A stretch of DNA of 44,214 nt from Sphingomonas pruni NBRC 15498 (GCF_001598455.1 NZ_BCYZ01000036.1:1-44214); one strand, 5' to 3'; shown: positions 1 to 9,834, counted from the stretch's first letter. The notes: generated from the letters alone by a model not told the origin. A program made the numbers and translations.

Positions 1-30
1 GGGCCGCACCGTCTCAGCCGAGCTGCAAAG

Positions 31-1338
31 CTAAGCCGCCTCGAGTTCCTCGAGGAAGCTGGTCAGGTGTGTTTCGAGCGAGCGCGCCCTGTTGCCCAGC
101 GCGTCCGCCATGTCGCGCATCCGGGCGGCGTCGTCACCGGTCGCGCTGGCGACATCCAGGATCGCGCGCACGCTCTGATCGATATGGTCGGTCGCAATGC
201 TCGCCTCGGCGACATTGGTCGAAATATGCAACGTCGCGGCGCCCTGGTCATGGACCGCCCCGGCGACGGTGTCCGACAAGGTATCGACCGCGCCGACCGC
301 CTCGACCATGCCGCCTTGCGCCAGCGAGACCTGGTCGACCGCGTGGCGGATATGGGTGATATATTTGCCGATATTGCCCGCCGCGATGCGGGTCTGGGTG
401 GCGAGCGATTTGACTTCCCCCGCGACGACCGCGAAGCCGCGCCCCGCCTCGCCGGCGCGGGCCGCCTCGATCGTCGCGTTGAGCGCGAGCATCGTCGTGC
501 GCTGTGCGATGTCGACGATCAAAGCGGTGACCGATCCGATCTGGTCTGCCGCTCCGGCCAATTGGCCCACCTGGCGCTTGCCGTCAGAGACCAGGTCGAC
601 TGCCGCGCGCGTGGCGCGCTTGGCCTCGGCCATCTGCCGTTCGACGCCGTGGAGCGAGTCCGCCAGCGCGCCCCCGCGATCGGCAATCTCGGCCATGTGG
701 ATCGCCGCCTGCGACGCCGCGGCCGCGGCATTCGCCGTTGCGCCACCGATCTGATCGGCGCGCTCGGCCATGCGGCCCGACGTGCTTACCACCAGGATCG
801 AGGCGCCGGCCAGGTCGGTGGCGAGGTCGTGCGCGGCCGCCCTGAAGCGTTCTCCCGCCGCCTGGATGCGGTCGGCGCGCGCCGCCCGTCCGGCGATTGC
901 GGCGGCGCTGCGCTCGGCCGCCATGCGCAACAGGCTGGGCTGGTCGATGACGCCATCGAACCGGCCGGCATCGGTCAGGATCACGCCTTCGCCGCCGCCG
1001 TCGCGGTGCCAGGCGCGCAGGATGGCGGTGATCCCCGCCGCGCGGTCGACTGTCGGGCATGGGCGGACATGTTGGACCAGATTGCCGCCATAACTGGGGT
1101 TGGAGAGCAAAGCGAAGCCGAACGGGCTGAACAGCAGCCGGCGGATATCGCGATCGAGCAACGCCCCGATGGGCGCTCCCGCGGCATCGACTACCGCCAA
1201 TATCCTGAGCTCGGGTGCGTGGCGGAACACCTCGACTGCAGCGAGCAAGGTCGCATCGGCGCCGATCGACCGCCTATCCGCGACGCGACCGGCACTCGAT
1301 TGTTCGCCGTCGTCGTTCCAGAGCACTCCGCGACCCAT
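31..1338 (-). CDS. Soluble methyl-accepting chemotaxis-type protein with N-terminal CBS-like region
   Basis: Signal transducer of the MCP family, expected to work with CheA/CheW in the cytoplasm. The protein has 435 residues from the chosen start. The first 130 or so residues resemble a CBS pair or similar ligand module. The rest is Ala-rich helical coiled coil with the conserved hairpin tip near residues 285-315, including [19 protein letters not shown]. No transmembrane segment or periplasmic domain is visible, so it should be cytosolic. I chose ATG at 1338 because AAGGGGGTG lies just upstream; an in-frame start at 1413 has no such site. No che genes are nearby, so its partners are elsewhere. 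Family assignment is firm; the CBS label is an inference from pattern (isolated beta/alpha repeats, no invariant motif). Confidence 0.85.
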   Translation of the reverse strand: MGRGVLWNDDGEQSSAGRVADRRSIGADATLLAAVEVFRHAPELRILAVVDAAGAPIGALLDRDIRRLLFSPFGFALLSNPSYGGNLVQHVRPCPTVDRAAGITAILRAWHRDGGGEGVILTDAGRFDGVIDQPSLLRMAAERSAAAIAGRAARADRIQAAGERFRAAAHDLATDLAGASILVVSTSGRMAERADQIGGATANAAAAASQAAIHMAEIADRGGALADSLHGVERQMAEAKRATRAAVDLVSDGKRQVGQLAGAADQIGSVTALIVDIAQRTTMLALNATIEAARAGEAGRGFAVVAGEVKSLATQTRIAAGNIGKYITHIRHAVDQVSLAQGGMVEAVGAVDTLSDTVAGAVHDQGAATLHISTNVAEASIATDHIDQSVRAILDVASATGDDAARMRDMADALGNRARSLETHLTSFLEELEAA

Positions 1339-1435
1339 TTCACCCCCTTCGTTACGCGGGCGACCTAGGGCGATCGAGGTTAAGCGGGGGTTAGGCTGAA
1401 GTGACAGTCCCATGACATGGAACGATTTTTACATC

Positions 1436-1822
1436 TCAGCGGCCGAGGTCCCGGTTGCGCAGCATCGCCACGACCATGAAGCCGATCACTGCGATCCAGG
1501 CGATACCGGCGATCGACGCGATGATCGTGCTGCCGCCATGGAACAGCCGCCACAACACGACCCCCGACACGATCGCCAGGCCGCCGATCCGGCCCCATAA
1601 CCGCACCCTGCCGTGAAGCAGGATCTCGATCGCCGCGAGGATCGCGAGCAAGATCGCGACGATCGCCAGGGTCAGCAACGATTCCTTGAGCGCGACGAGG
1701 AGCGCTTGGCGATGCCAATTGTTGAACACCGACCCCGCGATCACCAGCACGACCGCGATCGCGATCAGGCCGGGCGGGATGCGGCGCGAGCTGTCGCGTG
1801 GGTTGCCGTCGTCGGCACCCAT
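1436..1822 (-). CDS. Small integral membrane protein
   Basis: I do not recognise a family. The 128-residue product has a short charged N-terminus followed by about four hydrophobic stretches (around residues 18-35, 45-68, 75-92 and 100-120 from the chosen start), so it is probably an inner-membrane protein. The ATG at 1822 lies one base after the TGA (1824-1826) of the upstream secreted-protein gene, which indicates translational coupling and one transcript. A longer in-frame start at 1891 would overlap the upstream gene and add an Arg/Ala-rich tail, so I rejected it. Confidence 0.7.
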   Translation of the reverse strand: MGADDGNPRDSSRRIPPGLIAIAVVLVIAGSVFNNWHRQALLVALKESLLTLAIVAILLAILAAIEILLHGRVRLWGRIGGLAIVSGVVLWRLFHGGSTIIASIAGIAWIAVIGFMVVAMLRNRDLGR

Positions 1823-1823
1823 C

Positions 1824-2174
1824 TCAATAGGCGCAGACCGAGAAGTCCTCGCCGACCCAGCAGGCGCTGTCCCGGCGCGAGCGGATCGCACGGCCCCAGC
1901 GCGAATTGATCCCGTCGCGCGTCAGTCCGCGCACGTCCGCGACGCCGCGCTGGGTAACGTAGACAGTGACGCTCACCACGCCCTCGCCGAACGACCGGCC
2001 ATGGGCGGGGCTCAAGGTGAAGGTGCCGCCGCGCGCAACGACATATTGGCAGGGTCCGCGATAGCTGGTCCCTTCGGAATCGATCACGCAGCGCGCGATC
2101 CTGGCCTGGGCGGGCACGGCGGCGGTTCCGGCGGCGATCAGGATCGAGGCGAAAGCGAGCTTGCGGGTGATCAT
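1824..2174 (-). CDS. Small secreted protein with signal peptide
   Basis: Hypothetical exported protein of 116 residues. A signal peptide is clear (MITRKLAFASILIAAG, ending around AVPAQA), and the mature part holds four cysteines (RCVID, GPCQYV, DSACWV, SVCAY) that could form two periplasmic disulfides. I chose ATG at 2174 because AGGGAG lies 8 bases upstream and the signal peptide begins there; the longer in-frame start at 2231 adds a non-signal tail. It is coupled to the small membrane protein gene that begins one base after its stop. I cannot assign a function. Confidence 0.75.
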   Translation of the reverse strand: MITRKLAFASILIAAGTAAVPAQARIARCVIDSEGTSYRGPCQYVVARGGTFTLSPAHGRSFGEGVVSVTVYVTQRGVADVRGLTRDGINSRWGRAIRSRRDSACWVGEDFSVCAY

Positions 2175-2368
2175 TGGACGACTCCCTGTATCGAATGGCT
2201 GGAGGAAATACCCAACCCGCCGCACCGTCAATGGACCGCGGGTTTGCGCGCGCCTTCAATCATTCCTATGTGACGGCTCCAAGACGGGCACGCACGCCCG
2301 CCAGCGAAGGAGACCGACCTTGGACAAGACCGTGATCGCCCGATCCGTTTCTCTTGCCCAGGTGCCCT

Positions 2369-3943
2369 ATGTCTTCGTTCGTAACCTTGGATTCGCTGTC
2401 GCTCTCGACGCCTGACGGCCGTCCGCTCTTTTCCGATCTGACCCTTTCCTTCGGCCGCCAGCGCGCGGGGCTGGTCGGCCGCAACGGTTGCGGCAAATCG
2501 ACCTTGCTCCGCGCGATGACGGGAGAAGTCGAGCCCGCTGCCGGCAGTATCGCGCGTTCCGGCAGCGTCGTGCTGCTGCGCCAGGACTGGTCCGACGACA
2601 CGATCTCCATCGCGGCGGCGCTCGAAGTCGTCGGCCCGCTCGCCCTGCTCCGCCGCATCGAAGCGGGTGAGGGAGATGTCGATGATTTCGCCGCCGCCGA
2701 CTGGACGCTCGAGGAGCGGATTGACGACGCGCTCGGCGAGCTAGGCTTGGCCGGGTTCGATCTCGATCGCCCGCTTGCCAGCCTGAGCGGCGGACAGCGG
2801 ACGCGGATCGCCATCGCGCGTGCGGTGATCGCGGCACCCGATCTGCTGCTGCTCGACGAGCCGACCAACAATCTCGATGCCGATGGCCGCGCGGCTATCG
2901 CGAACCTGATCGCCGGGCGGAAAGGCGGCGTGGTGGTCGCGAGCCACGACCGCGCGCTGCTGGAGACGATGGATCGCATCGTCGAACTGGCCCCGATCGG
3001 CTGCCGGTCGGTCGAGGGCGGCTGGTCCGATTTCGTCGCGATCCGCGATGCCGATCGCGAACGTGCGGCGCAGGCGCTCGACCGCGCCGAGGCCGGATTG
3101 CGCCAGGCCGAGCGCGGCGCGCAGGAGCAGCGCCAGAGAAAGGCGCGCCGCGACAAGGCCGGCCGCGCCTTCGGCGCCTCGGGCAGCGTGCCGCGGATCG
3201 TCGCGGGCATGATGAAGGAACGCGCCGAGGGCAGTGGCGCGCGCGAGGGAGAGACGGCGCGGCGGCTGATCGGCGAGGCGGAGGTTGCGCGATCGACCGC
3301 ACGCGAGCGAGTGGAGATCGTGACGCCGCTCCGTATCGACCTGCCGCCGAGCGGATTGTCGTCGTCGCGCGAATTGTTGCGGTTCGAGGGCGCGGTGATC
3401 GCGCGCGGCGATCGGCGGATCGGGCCGGTCAGCCTCACCATCCGCGGCCCCGAACGGATCGCGCTGACGGGACCCAACGGCACGGGCAAGACCAGTATGT
3501 TGCTGCTCGCGGCTGGGACGATCGAGCCCGTCGCAGGATTGGTGACGCGGTCCGATCGCATCGCCTTGCTCGACCAGCATGTCGACCTGCTCGATCGCGA
3601 TACGACGATCCTGGCCAATCTCCGCGCGCTCAATCCCGAACTGGGCGAGAACCAGGCTTATGCTGCCCTCGCCCGCTTTGCCTTTCGCAACCAGGCGGCG
3701 CTACGCATCGTCGGGACCTTGTCGGGCGGCGAGCGCCTGCGGGCGGGGCTCGCTTGCGTCCTGTCCGCCGCCCGGCCGCCGCAATTATTGCTGTTGGACG
3801 AGCCGACCAACCATCTCGATCTCGACTCGATCGAAATGCTCGAAGCGGCCCTGCGCGACTATGACGGCGCGCTACTCGTAGTCAGTCACGATCCGGCGTT
3901 TCTCGAAGCGATCGCGATCGAACGAGAAGTTGCGCTGACTTAG
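2369..3943 (+). CDS. ABC-F family ATPase (duplicated ATP-binding cassette, no membrane domain)
   Basis: Cytosolic ABC-F protein of 524 residues with two nucleotide-binding domains. Domain 1 has Walker A GRNGCGKST (about residues 37-45), signature LSGGQRTRIAIARA (about 139) and Walker B LLLLDEPTNNLD (about 158). Domain 2 has GPNGTGKTS (about 368), LSGGERLRAGLA (about 450) and LLLLDEPTNHLD (about 472). The linker (about 225-300) is Arg/Ala/Glu-rich and helical, as in ABC-F proteins that act in the ribosomal E site or give antibiotic resistance. Domain order and the absence of membrane segments rule out a transporter. ATG at 2369 is preferred over TTG at 2354. The exact ABC-F subfamily cannot be told by eye. 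Confidence 0.9.
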   Translation: MSSFVTLDSLSLSTPDGRPLFSDLTLSFGRQRAGLVGRNGCGKSTLLRAMTGEVEPAAGSIARSGSVVLLRQDWSDDTISIAAALEVVGPLALLRRIEAGEGDVDDFAAADWTLEERIDDALGELGLAGFDLDRPLASLSGGQRTRIAIARAVIAAPDLLLLDEPTNNLDADGRAAIANLIAGRKGGVVVASHDRALLETMDRIVELAPIGCRSVEGGWSDFVAIRDADRERAAQALDRAEAGLRQAERGAQEQRQRKARRDKAGRAFGASGSVPRIVAGMMKERAEGSGAREGETARRLIGEAEVARSTARERVEIVTPLRIDLPPSGLSSSRELLRFEGAVIARGDRRIGPVSLTIRGPERIALTGPNGTGKTSMLLLAAGTIEPVAGLVTRSDRIALLDQHVDLLDRDTTILANLRALNPELGENQAYAALARFAFRNQAALRIVGTLSGGERLRAGLACVLSAARPPQLLLLDEPTNHLDLDSIEMLEAALRDYDGALLVVSHDPAFLEAIAIEREVALT

Positions 3944-3978
3944 AGCATAATAATGGAATCGGCTGGATCCATCTTAAT

Positions 3979-4072
3979 CACCCTCACCCTTCCGGCGCTT
4001 CGCGCCTCCCTCCCTCTCCCGATGGGAGAGGGAAGGGGCCCACCGCCGCAGGCGGTGGGAAGGGTGAGGGTG
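3979..4072. repeat. Palindromic intergenic repeat, type A, full composite
   Basis: Outer perfect 15-bp inverted arms (CACCCTCACCCTTCC at 3979-3993 and its complement at 4058-4072) enclose three further hairpins: GGCGC-TTC-GCGCC (3994-4006), TCCCTCTCCC-GAT-GGGAGAGGGA (4011-4033) and CCACCGCC-GCA-GGCGGTGG (4040-4058). It lies between convergent genes (ABC-F rightward, flavoprotein leftward) and could also end transcription, although there is no T-run. The same architecture recurs at 31167-31310. It resembles REP/REPIN-type elements. No transposase is visible. Confidence 0.85.
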
Positions 4073-4099
4073 AACGGGTCAGGTCAAATTCGCCCCGTT

Positions 4100-5341
4100 C
4101 TACGCAGTCGGAGCCGAGGCTCGGACCATTTCCTTGAGCGGTACCGCCGCGTCGGCGAGGAGCGCAGGATCGATCACCGCGCCGGTTTCAACCAGCTTGC
4201 GGCCCTGGACGTAATCCTTGGTCGCGTTGACGCAGTCGAGCGCGATCACCTTGCCCTGCTTCAGGTGCACGACCGAGAAACTGCGCGTCGCCGGGTCGCC
4301 GCGCACCACCGCTTGATCGTAACCGATCGAGAGTCCGATCGTCTGGAGCTTGAGGTCATATTGGTTCGACCAGAACCAAGGCGTCGCTTCATAACCGACT
4401 TCCTCGCCCAGGATCGTCTTGGCTGCGACCGTCGCCTGGTCGGTCGCGTTCTGGACCGACTCCAGCCGCACCGCCGCGCCATCGGCGAAGCGATTGGCAT
4501 GGAGCGCGCAATCGCCGACCGCGAAAATGTCGGGCAGCGAGGTGCGGCATTGCGCGTCGACGCGGACGCCGTTGCCGCCCTCGGCACCGGCGGCGATCAG
4601 CGGCTCGACCGCCGGCACGATGCCGATCCCGACCACGACGAGATCGGCGGGTACGACATTTCCATCGGCGAGGCGCACGCCGGTCACGTTGCCGTCGCCC
4701 TCGATCGCGGTGACCGCGACGCCCAGACGGACGTCGACGCCGTGCGCGCGATGCTCGGCCTCGTAGAAATGCGAGAGATCCGGGCCGGCGACGCGTGCCA
4801 TCACGCGGTCGAGCGCCTCGAGCAGGGTCACGTGCTTGCCGAACTTGGCGAGCACTGCCGCCGCCTCCAGCCCGATGAACCCGCCGCCGATCACGACCGC
4901 ATTGGTCACATCGGGCAGTTCGGCGATCATGCGATCGGCGTCGGCGCGGGTGCGCACGGTATGGACGCCGGCCAGATCATGACCCTGACACGACAAGCGC
5001 CGCGCCTGGCCGCCCGTCGCCCAGATCAGCTTGCCATAGTTGATCGCGACGCCGTCAGCGGTGGTGACGCGATGCGCTGCCGGATCGACCGCAACGACGC
5101 GGCGGCCGGGCAGCATCGTCACTTCGCGCTCTTCCCAGAACGCCGGCTGGCGGATCAGGATACGGTCGAAGCTCTTGTCCCCTGCAAGATATTCCTTGCT
5201 CAGCGGCGGGCGCTCATAAGGCAATTCGGGCTCGTCGCCGATGACCGCGATCGACCCGTCGAACTTGCCTTGCCTGAGGGCGATCGCCGCCTGCGCGCCG
5301 CCATGGCCCGCTCCGACGATAAGGACGTCAAACTGTTCCAT
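4100..5341 (-). CDS. FAD-dependent ferredoxin/rubredoxin reductase-like oxidoreductase
   Basis: NAD(P)H:acceptor reductase of the family of putidaredoxin and rhodocoxin reductases, 413 residues, cytosolic. Residues 5-18 form the FAD dinucleotide fold ([14 protein letters not shown]). A second GxGxxG for NAD(P) is [16 protein letters not shown] (about 147-163). The late FAD motif [10 protein letters not shown] lies near residue 272, and the C-terminal 80 or so residues match the reductase C-terminal domain. Such enzymes feed electrons to a [2Fe-2S] ferredoxin for a P450 or Rieske oxygenase, but neither is adjacent. It lies downstream of the TonB receptor in the same direction, 111 bp away. The Rieske oxygenase at 12919-14097 is a conceivable but distant client. 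Confidence 0.88.
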   Translation of the reverse strand: MEQFDVLIVGAGHGGAQAAIALRQGKFDGSIAVIGDEPELPYERPPLSKEYLAGDKSFDRILIRQPAFWEEREVTMLPGRRVVAVDPAAHRVTTADGVAINYGKLIWATGGQARRLSCQGHDLAGVHTVRTRADADRMIAELPDVTNAVVIGGGFIGLEAAAVLAKFGKHVTLLEALDRVMARVAGPDLSHFYEAEHRAHGVDVRLGVAVTAIEGDGNVTGVRLADGNVVPADLVVVGIGIVPAVEPLIAAGAEGGNGVRVDAQCRTSLPDIFAVGDCALHANRFADGAAVRLESVQNATDQATVAAKTILGEEVGYEATPWFWSNQYDLKLQTIGLSIGYDQAVVRGDPATRSFSVVHLKQGKVIALDCVNATKDYVQGRKLVETGAVIDPALLADAAVPLKEMVRASAPTA

Positions 5342-5415
5342 CGGGATCCGTTAGGCACAAAGACCGGGTCGCGCCAGCGTGGCGATGTATCGCTTGCCCT
5401 AGCTCCGCAATAGGC

Positions 5416-5443
5416 GGCGCGGCCGTCACCCGACTGCCGCGCC
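5416..5443 (-). terminator. GC-rich hairpin after the TonB receptor gene
   Basis: GGCGCGGC (5416-5423) and GCCGCGCC (5436-5443) form an 8-bp stem just past the stop of the leftward receptor gene. No T-run follows in that direction, so termination is uncertain and readthrough into the flavoprotein gene remains possible. Confidence 0.35.
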
Positions 5444-5452
5444 CGACCCTTG

Positions 5453-8038
5453 CTAGAACTTCGACCCGACCCTGACCCCGACGGTCTGCGGGCGGATCGG
5501 AACGATATACGGCCGCTGTCCGCAGCTGCCGCACTCCTGGAAGCGAGAGAGCTGGCCGCGGGTGTCGAAAGCGTTTTCGATGAAGACTTCGAGGTTGAAG
5601 TTCTTGAATTCCGCCCCGAGCGCGAAGTTCGCCGTGGTGAACGCCTTCAACCGACCAAGCAATGCCGCCGGGTTGATGACGTTACCGGTTCCCGCTTCGT
5701 AGATCGCAGTACGTATGTCGGAGGCCGCCGAGCTCTGGTACGATACGACGGCTTGGCCGTAGACCTTCGCATCGCCGACCGGAGCAGTATAGCGCGCCGT
5801 CCCGTTGAGCTTGACCTTGGGCGTAATCGGCAGCCGAATGCCGTTCAGCGCGGACGGCATATTACCAGCAGGACTGGTACAGGTGAACGTCGGATCGTCA
5901 CCGAGGCACAGGTTCTTCGTTATCTTGGCATCGGTATAGGACCCTGATGCGGTCAGGCTGAGCCCGCCGAGGGTCAATGCGCTATCGAATTCGGCGCCCC
6001 AGATGCGTGCATTGGGACCATTGTGGATCTCGGTGAAGCTGTTTTGGCCGAGGAACGAGAACTGGAATTTGTCCCAGTCCTGGCGATAGACAGCCGCGTT
6101 GAACCGCAGCTTGCCGCCGAACCAGGTGGTCTTCGCCCCAAGCTCGTAATTGGTCAGGAAGTCGGCGGCATAAGGTGCCACGTCGGCGCGGCGGTTGATG
6201 CCGCCCGGACGGAAGCCGCGCGATACCGTGCCGTAGAACAGCAGTCCGGGCTTCGGCTTCCAACCCAGGTTGAATCGATAGGTTACGCCCTGGCCGGATG
6301 CTTCGACGGGGATGACACCCCCGTTGGAATAAACACCAAGGTTGGTACACGGTGCGCCTGCCACCGCTGGGGGCAACAGGGTCGTCGCTCCGCCGGTGGC
6401 GAGCGCATTGCGCAACCGTTGTCCGCCGGTCGTGAAACACTGGATGAAACCGGTCTTCGAGCTTCCCGCGCCGTTATAGGGCGAATCGGTATAGCCGCCG
6501 CCCGGATTGCGACCGAATCCGAAGAAGCCGATGAGTGTATTGTCGTAGATGAACGCGCGACCACCGGCGGTGAGCGTGAGCGTAGGCGTGATATCGTAGC
6601 TCGCTTCGCCGAACATCGCGTAATCCTTGTCGACGCGATGCTGCTGGGTCAGCCACAAGGTGCCCGGCCAACCGTTGACCGACAGGTCGGTAGCCAGACC
6701 CGGAATCTGATAATCCTGATGAATGAAGTTGCTCTGACGCTGATAGAAGGCGCCGGCGACGATGCGGAACCGGTCGGTCGAGGGCGACGCGACGCGGAAT
6801 TCCTGGCTCATCTTCTTGAAATGATCGGTACCGACGACGCGCTGGCGCGGGTCGATCGTGTTGCCGGCATTGTCCTGATAATAGAAATAGCCCGCCAGGC
6901 CGCCGACCGACGAATAGAGATTGTCATAGGCTTCGGCATAATCGGTATAGTCGCTCGACTGCAGGTCCTTGCGGTCGAGATAGGCTGCGGCATAGGTCAC
7001 GTCCCAATTGCCGACCTTGCCCTCGATCGTCAGGCCCGCCTGCCAGAACTTGTCGCGGCGATACTCCGGGTAGAAATGCTGGACTTGCAGGTCGCCGACC
7101 TTCGGATCGAACCCGTACGATCCATGGCTGCGCGTATCCTGGTAGAGGAAGCTCGGCGTGATCGTCCAATTGCTGTCGAGATCGACCTTGAGTGCAGCGC
7201 GGCCGCCCCAGATCTCGGTGTCGTTATAGTCCTTCTTGACGAAGGCATTGTTGTTGACCGTGATGCCGCCATCGGGCCGGATCGTGTCGTTGGGCTGGGA
7301 TGCGACCGCGGGAGACGCGCCGGCGAGGAAGCTGCGCGTGCCGGGCACGTTATCGATGAAGCCAGCATCCTTCTCGTAATAGCCGGAGGCGCGGAACGCG
7401 ATATTCGACGACAGCGGGAGGTTGATCATCCCCTCGGCCTTGCCGCCCCAGCCGCCCTTGCTGACCTTGTTGCCCTCGAGATCGACCCGGCCATAGGTCC
7501 CCGACGTATCGGGCTTGTTGGTGATGATGCGGATCGTGCCCGCCTCTGACGAGGCGCCGTACAGCGTGCCCTGCGGACCCGACAGGCTCTCGATGCGCGC
7601 AATGTCATAGATATGGACGTCGAGATTGCCGCCGATCGTCGTCACCGGCTGTTCGTCGAGATAGACGCCGACCGAGGGGAGCGAGCCCGAATGATTGCCG
7701 TCGCCGCCCGATGCGACGCCGCGCATATAGACGACGTTGGTGCCCGGCGTGCCGCCCAATGCCTGGAACGACACCGACGGCAGCGACGCGACATAATCCT
7801 GGAAATTCGAGATGTTGAGCTCGTCGAGCTTCTTGGTGCTCAGCGCCTGAACGCTGATCGGCACGTTCTGCAGGGTCTCGGACCGCTTCAGCGCGGTGAT
7901 GACGATGTCGCCATTGTCCGGCTGGTTATTGGCCTGACTATCGGGTGCCGGCGGGGCGTCCTGCGCCAGGGCCGGAGTGGCGGCGAGTGCCGCGGAAGCG
8001 AGCAGCGCGCTGACGGCGAGACGGCGGCCAAAGAGCAT
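5453..8038 (-). CDS. TonB-dependent outer-membrane receptor
   Basis: Outer-membrane active transporter of 861 residues. A signal peptide is visible (MLFGRRLAVSALLASAALA, cleavage near ALAQ). A TonB-box-like region and the plug follow: IVITALKRSETLQNVPISVQ, then SFQDY-type plug text and the conserved GPQGTLYGASSEAGTIRI block near residue 155. The rest is beta-barrel with a C-terminus ending in Phe (GVRVGSKF), as expected for barrel assembly. I chose ATG at 8038, preceded by TTGGGGAT, over TTG at 8050. The substrate cannot be read. It lies 105 bp downstream of a TPR-sulfotransferase gene, a pairing I have seen described in sphingomonads, so co-transcription is plausible. The gap includes TTGACG at 8092-8097 (reverse strand), a possible -35 box, and the partly symmetric GTTACGCTAGCGTGTTAGC at 8061-8079. 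Confidence 0.92.
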   Translation of the reverse strand: MLFGRRLAVSALLASAALAATPALAQDAPPAPDSQANNQPDNGDIVITALKRSETLQNVPISVQALSTKKLDELNISNFQDYVASLPSVSFQALGGTPGTNVVYMRGVASGGDGNHSGSLPSVGVYLDEQPVTTIGGNLDVHIYDIARIESLSGPQGTLYGASSEAGTIRIITNKPDTSGTYGRVDLEGNKVSKGGWGGKAEGMINLPLSSNIAFRASGYYEKDAGFIDNVPGTRSFLAGASPAVASQPNDTIRPDGGITVNNNAFVKKDYNDTEIWGGRAALKVDLDSNWTITPSFLYQDTRSHGSYGFDPKVGDLQVQHFYPEYRRDKFWQAGLTIEGKVGNWDVTYAAAYLDRKDLQSSDYTDYAEAYDNLYSSVGGLAGYFYYQDNAGNTIDPRQRVVGTDHFKKMSQEFRVASPSTDRFRIVAGAFYQRQSNFIHQDYQIPGLATDLSVNGWPGTLWLTQQHRVDKDYAMFGEASYDITPTLTLTAGGRAFIYDNTLIGFFGFGRNPGGGYTDSPYNGAGSSKTGFIQCFTTGGQRLRNALATGGATTLLPPAVAGAPCTNLGVYSNGGVIPVEASGQGVTYRFNLGWKPKPGLLFYGTVSRGFRPGGINRRADVAPYAADFLTNYELGAKTTWFGGKLRFNAAVYRQDWDKFQFSFLGQNSFTEIHNGPNARIWGAEFDSALTLGGLSLTASGSYTDAKITKNLCLGDDPTFTCTSPAGNMPSALNGIRLPITPKVKLNGTARYTAPVGDAKVYGQAVVSYQSSAASDIRTAIYEAGTGNVINPAALLGRLKAFTTANFALGAEFKNFNLEVFIENAFDTRGQLSRFQECGSCGQRPYIVPIRPQTVGVRVGSKF

Positions 8039-8143
8039 CGAAATCCCCAATTTCGTTTTTGTTACGCTAGCGTGTTAGCAGACGCAGCATCCGTCAAGCG
8101 AAGAGCGGCCCTCACGACATTTACGTGCCGACGCGTTGCGTTT

Positions 8144-9760
8144 TTACAACGTGGCCGGGACGGCCGGATAGCTGTCTAGCACGTGGCCCAGCGCGGTCTT
8201 GAGCGATTCGAGCCAGGGCTCGAACGGCTTCCAAGCCTCCGTCCCCTCACGAAAAATCGGCTGACGCACCTGCTCCGAGCTGGCCGTGCGCACTGCGCGT
8301 TCGGTTTCGTGGAACGCCAGACAGGCGGGTTCGAACTCCAGCCCGCAATAGTCGAGCAGCCTGCGCACTTCGCGCTCGGTATGATCGACCATCTCCTCGT
8401 AGAGCACGCGATGGACTCGCCCCGGCAGCACGCGATCGACATGCGCCATCAGCCGCACATAGTCGCGATAATAACGGCCCATGTCCTCCAGCGCGTAGCT
8501 GAACGCCTGGCCGCGCGCGAAATGCTGTTTGAAGTTGGAGAAGCAGCATCCGAGCGGATGCCGCCGCGCGTCGATGATCTTCGCCTTGGGCAGGATCAGG
8601 TGGATAAACGGCAGATGCGCCCAGTTATTGGGCAATTTGTCGATGAAGAACGGCCGGTCGGTGCGGCGCTGGATGCGCGTCCGCTTGAGATATTCCTCGC
8701 CCAGTGCGCGCAACTTTTCGGGCGAGAGGTCGGCGACGCTTTCGGGATAATTGGGATCGCGCCGCGCCAGCGCCGGGATGTCGGGCAGTTCCGACGTACC
8801 CTCGACCAGGCTGTGGCTCGACAATATCTGCTCGATCAGGGTCGAACCCGCGCGCGGCATGCCGAGGATGAAGATGGGATCCGGTGCGTCGCACCCCTGG
8901 CCGGCGCGCGCGGCCAGGAAATCAGGCGTGAACAGTGCGATCGAGCGGTCGACGAAGCGTTCGGTCTCGTCGGCCTCATAGACCAGCTTCGTCCGCCGTA
9001 GCGCGTTACCTGCCTCATAGCGACGGAAGGCGGCCTCGGCCTGACGGCGATCCTCGAACGCCTTGCCCAAAGCGAAATCGAGGTGGAAGCGGTCCTCGTC
9101 CGAGATTGCCGGATCGGCAAGCGCGCTTTCCATCGCCGCGATATCGCCCTCGTCGAATTTGACCGTCTTGAGGTTGGCAAGGCTCCACCACGCCTCGCCC
9201 AGGGCCGGCATCAGCGCGAGCGCGCGGCGATAGGCGGCGATCCCGTCCTGCTGGCGCCCGACGGTCTTGAGGATGTGCCCATAGGTCATCCACACGCGCG
9301 GCTGGTTGGGCGCATCCTTCAGCACGCGATCGTACAGCGCGATCGCGCTGTCGAAATCGCCCACTCTGCCGAACGCCGCGGCTTGGAGATTGGCGTGCCC
9401 CGGATTGTCGGGATCCTCGGCAACCACCTGCTCGAGTTCCTCGATCGCCTCGGCCGGACGGTTGAGGCGGTACAGGACCAGCGCGAGATTGGCGCGCGCG
9501 GCGGTAAAGGCCGGGGACAATTCGATCGCGCGCCGCAGCAGTGCCTCGGAATCGCGATAGCGCCCGATCCGGCCCGCGAGTTCGGCGAGCATGCGCATCG
9601 CCGCGACGTCGAACGGATCGTCCTTGAGATGCTGTTTGAGCAAAGGTTCGGCGACGTGCAGGGCATTGTCGTTGAGCGCCATCGCCGCCTCGACAAGGCG
9701 CGGATGATAGCGCCCAGCCATTGCCATCCCGCTTGTTCCGCCTGCTGCCCCGTTTGTCAT
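8144..9760 (-). CDS. TPR-repeat sulfotransferase family protein
   Basis: Two-part cytosolic protein of about 538 residues. Residues 10-230 are tandem tetratricopeptide repeats (for example ALALMPALGEAWWSLANL and PDNPGHANLQAAAFGRVGDF), a protein-binding scaffold. The second half is a PAPS-dependent sulfotransferase domain. It opens with the 5'-phosphosulfate loop FILGMPRAGSTLIEQILSSH (about residues 295-314), and a 3'-phosphate-binding region DARRHPLGCCFSNF follows. Known relatives transfer sulfate to hydroxyls, and tyrosine sulfotransferase-like proteins share this layout. The substrate is unknown. The start is uncertain: ATG at 9784, 9760, 9727 and 9721 are in frame, and I prefer 9760 because AGGG lies 9 bases upstream. 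It is probably the first gene of the leftward sulfotransferase-receptor block. Confidence 0.85.
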   Translation of the reverse strand: MTNGAAGGTSGMAMAGRYHPRLVEAAMALNDNALHVAEPLLKQHLKDDPFDVAAMRMLAELAGRIGRYRDSEALLRRAIELSPAFTAARANLALVLYRLNRPAEAIEELEQVVAEDPDNPGHANLQAAAFGRVGDFDSAIALYDRVLKDAPNQPRVWMTYGHILKTVGRQQDGIAAYRRALALMPALGEAWWSLANLKTVKFDEGDIAAMESALADPAISDEDRFHLDFALGKAFEDRRQAEAAFRRYEAGNALRRTKLVYEADETERFVDRSIALFTPDFLAARAGQGCDAPDPIFILGMPRAGSTLIEQILSSHSLVEGTSELPDIPALARRDPNYPESVADLSPEKLRALGEEYLKRTRIQRRTDRPFFIDKLPNNWAHLPFIHLILPKAKIIDARRHPLGCCFSNFKQHFARGQAFSYALEDMGRYYRDYVRLMAHVDRVLPGRVHRVLYEEMVDHTEREVRRLLDYCGLEFEPACLAFHETERAVRTASSEQVRQPIFREGTEAWKPFEPWLESLKTALGHVLDSYPAVPATL

Positions 9761-9810
9761 GCGGGGGTACCCTAAGGCGCACATTCGAGGCCCGCAACGT
9801 GCCGAATAAA

Positions 9811-9834
9811 GCCCCTCCCCTTCAGGGGAGGGGC
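9811..9834. repeat. Short perfect palindrome between divergent genes
   Basis: GCCCCTCCCCT (9811-9821) pairs with AGGGGAGGGGC (9824-9834) around a two-base loop. It sits between the divergent sulfotransferase and permease genes, so it is unlikely to be a terminator for either. The CCCCTCCC arm resembles the units inserted in uvrA (32173-32283). Confidence 0.6.

Noticed and set aside
67..1368. Long plus-strand frame opposite the chemoreceptor gene
   Set aside because: No motif or ribosome binding site, Arg/Asp-rich composition typical of antisense frames, and the opposite strand holds a clear MCP.
2266..3633. Long minus-strand frame opposite the ABC-F gene
   Set aside because: Low-complexity Ser/Arg text without domains; the plus strand carries both Walker and signature motifs.
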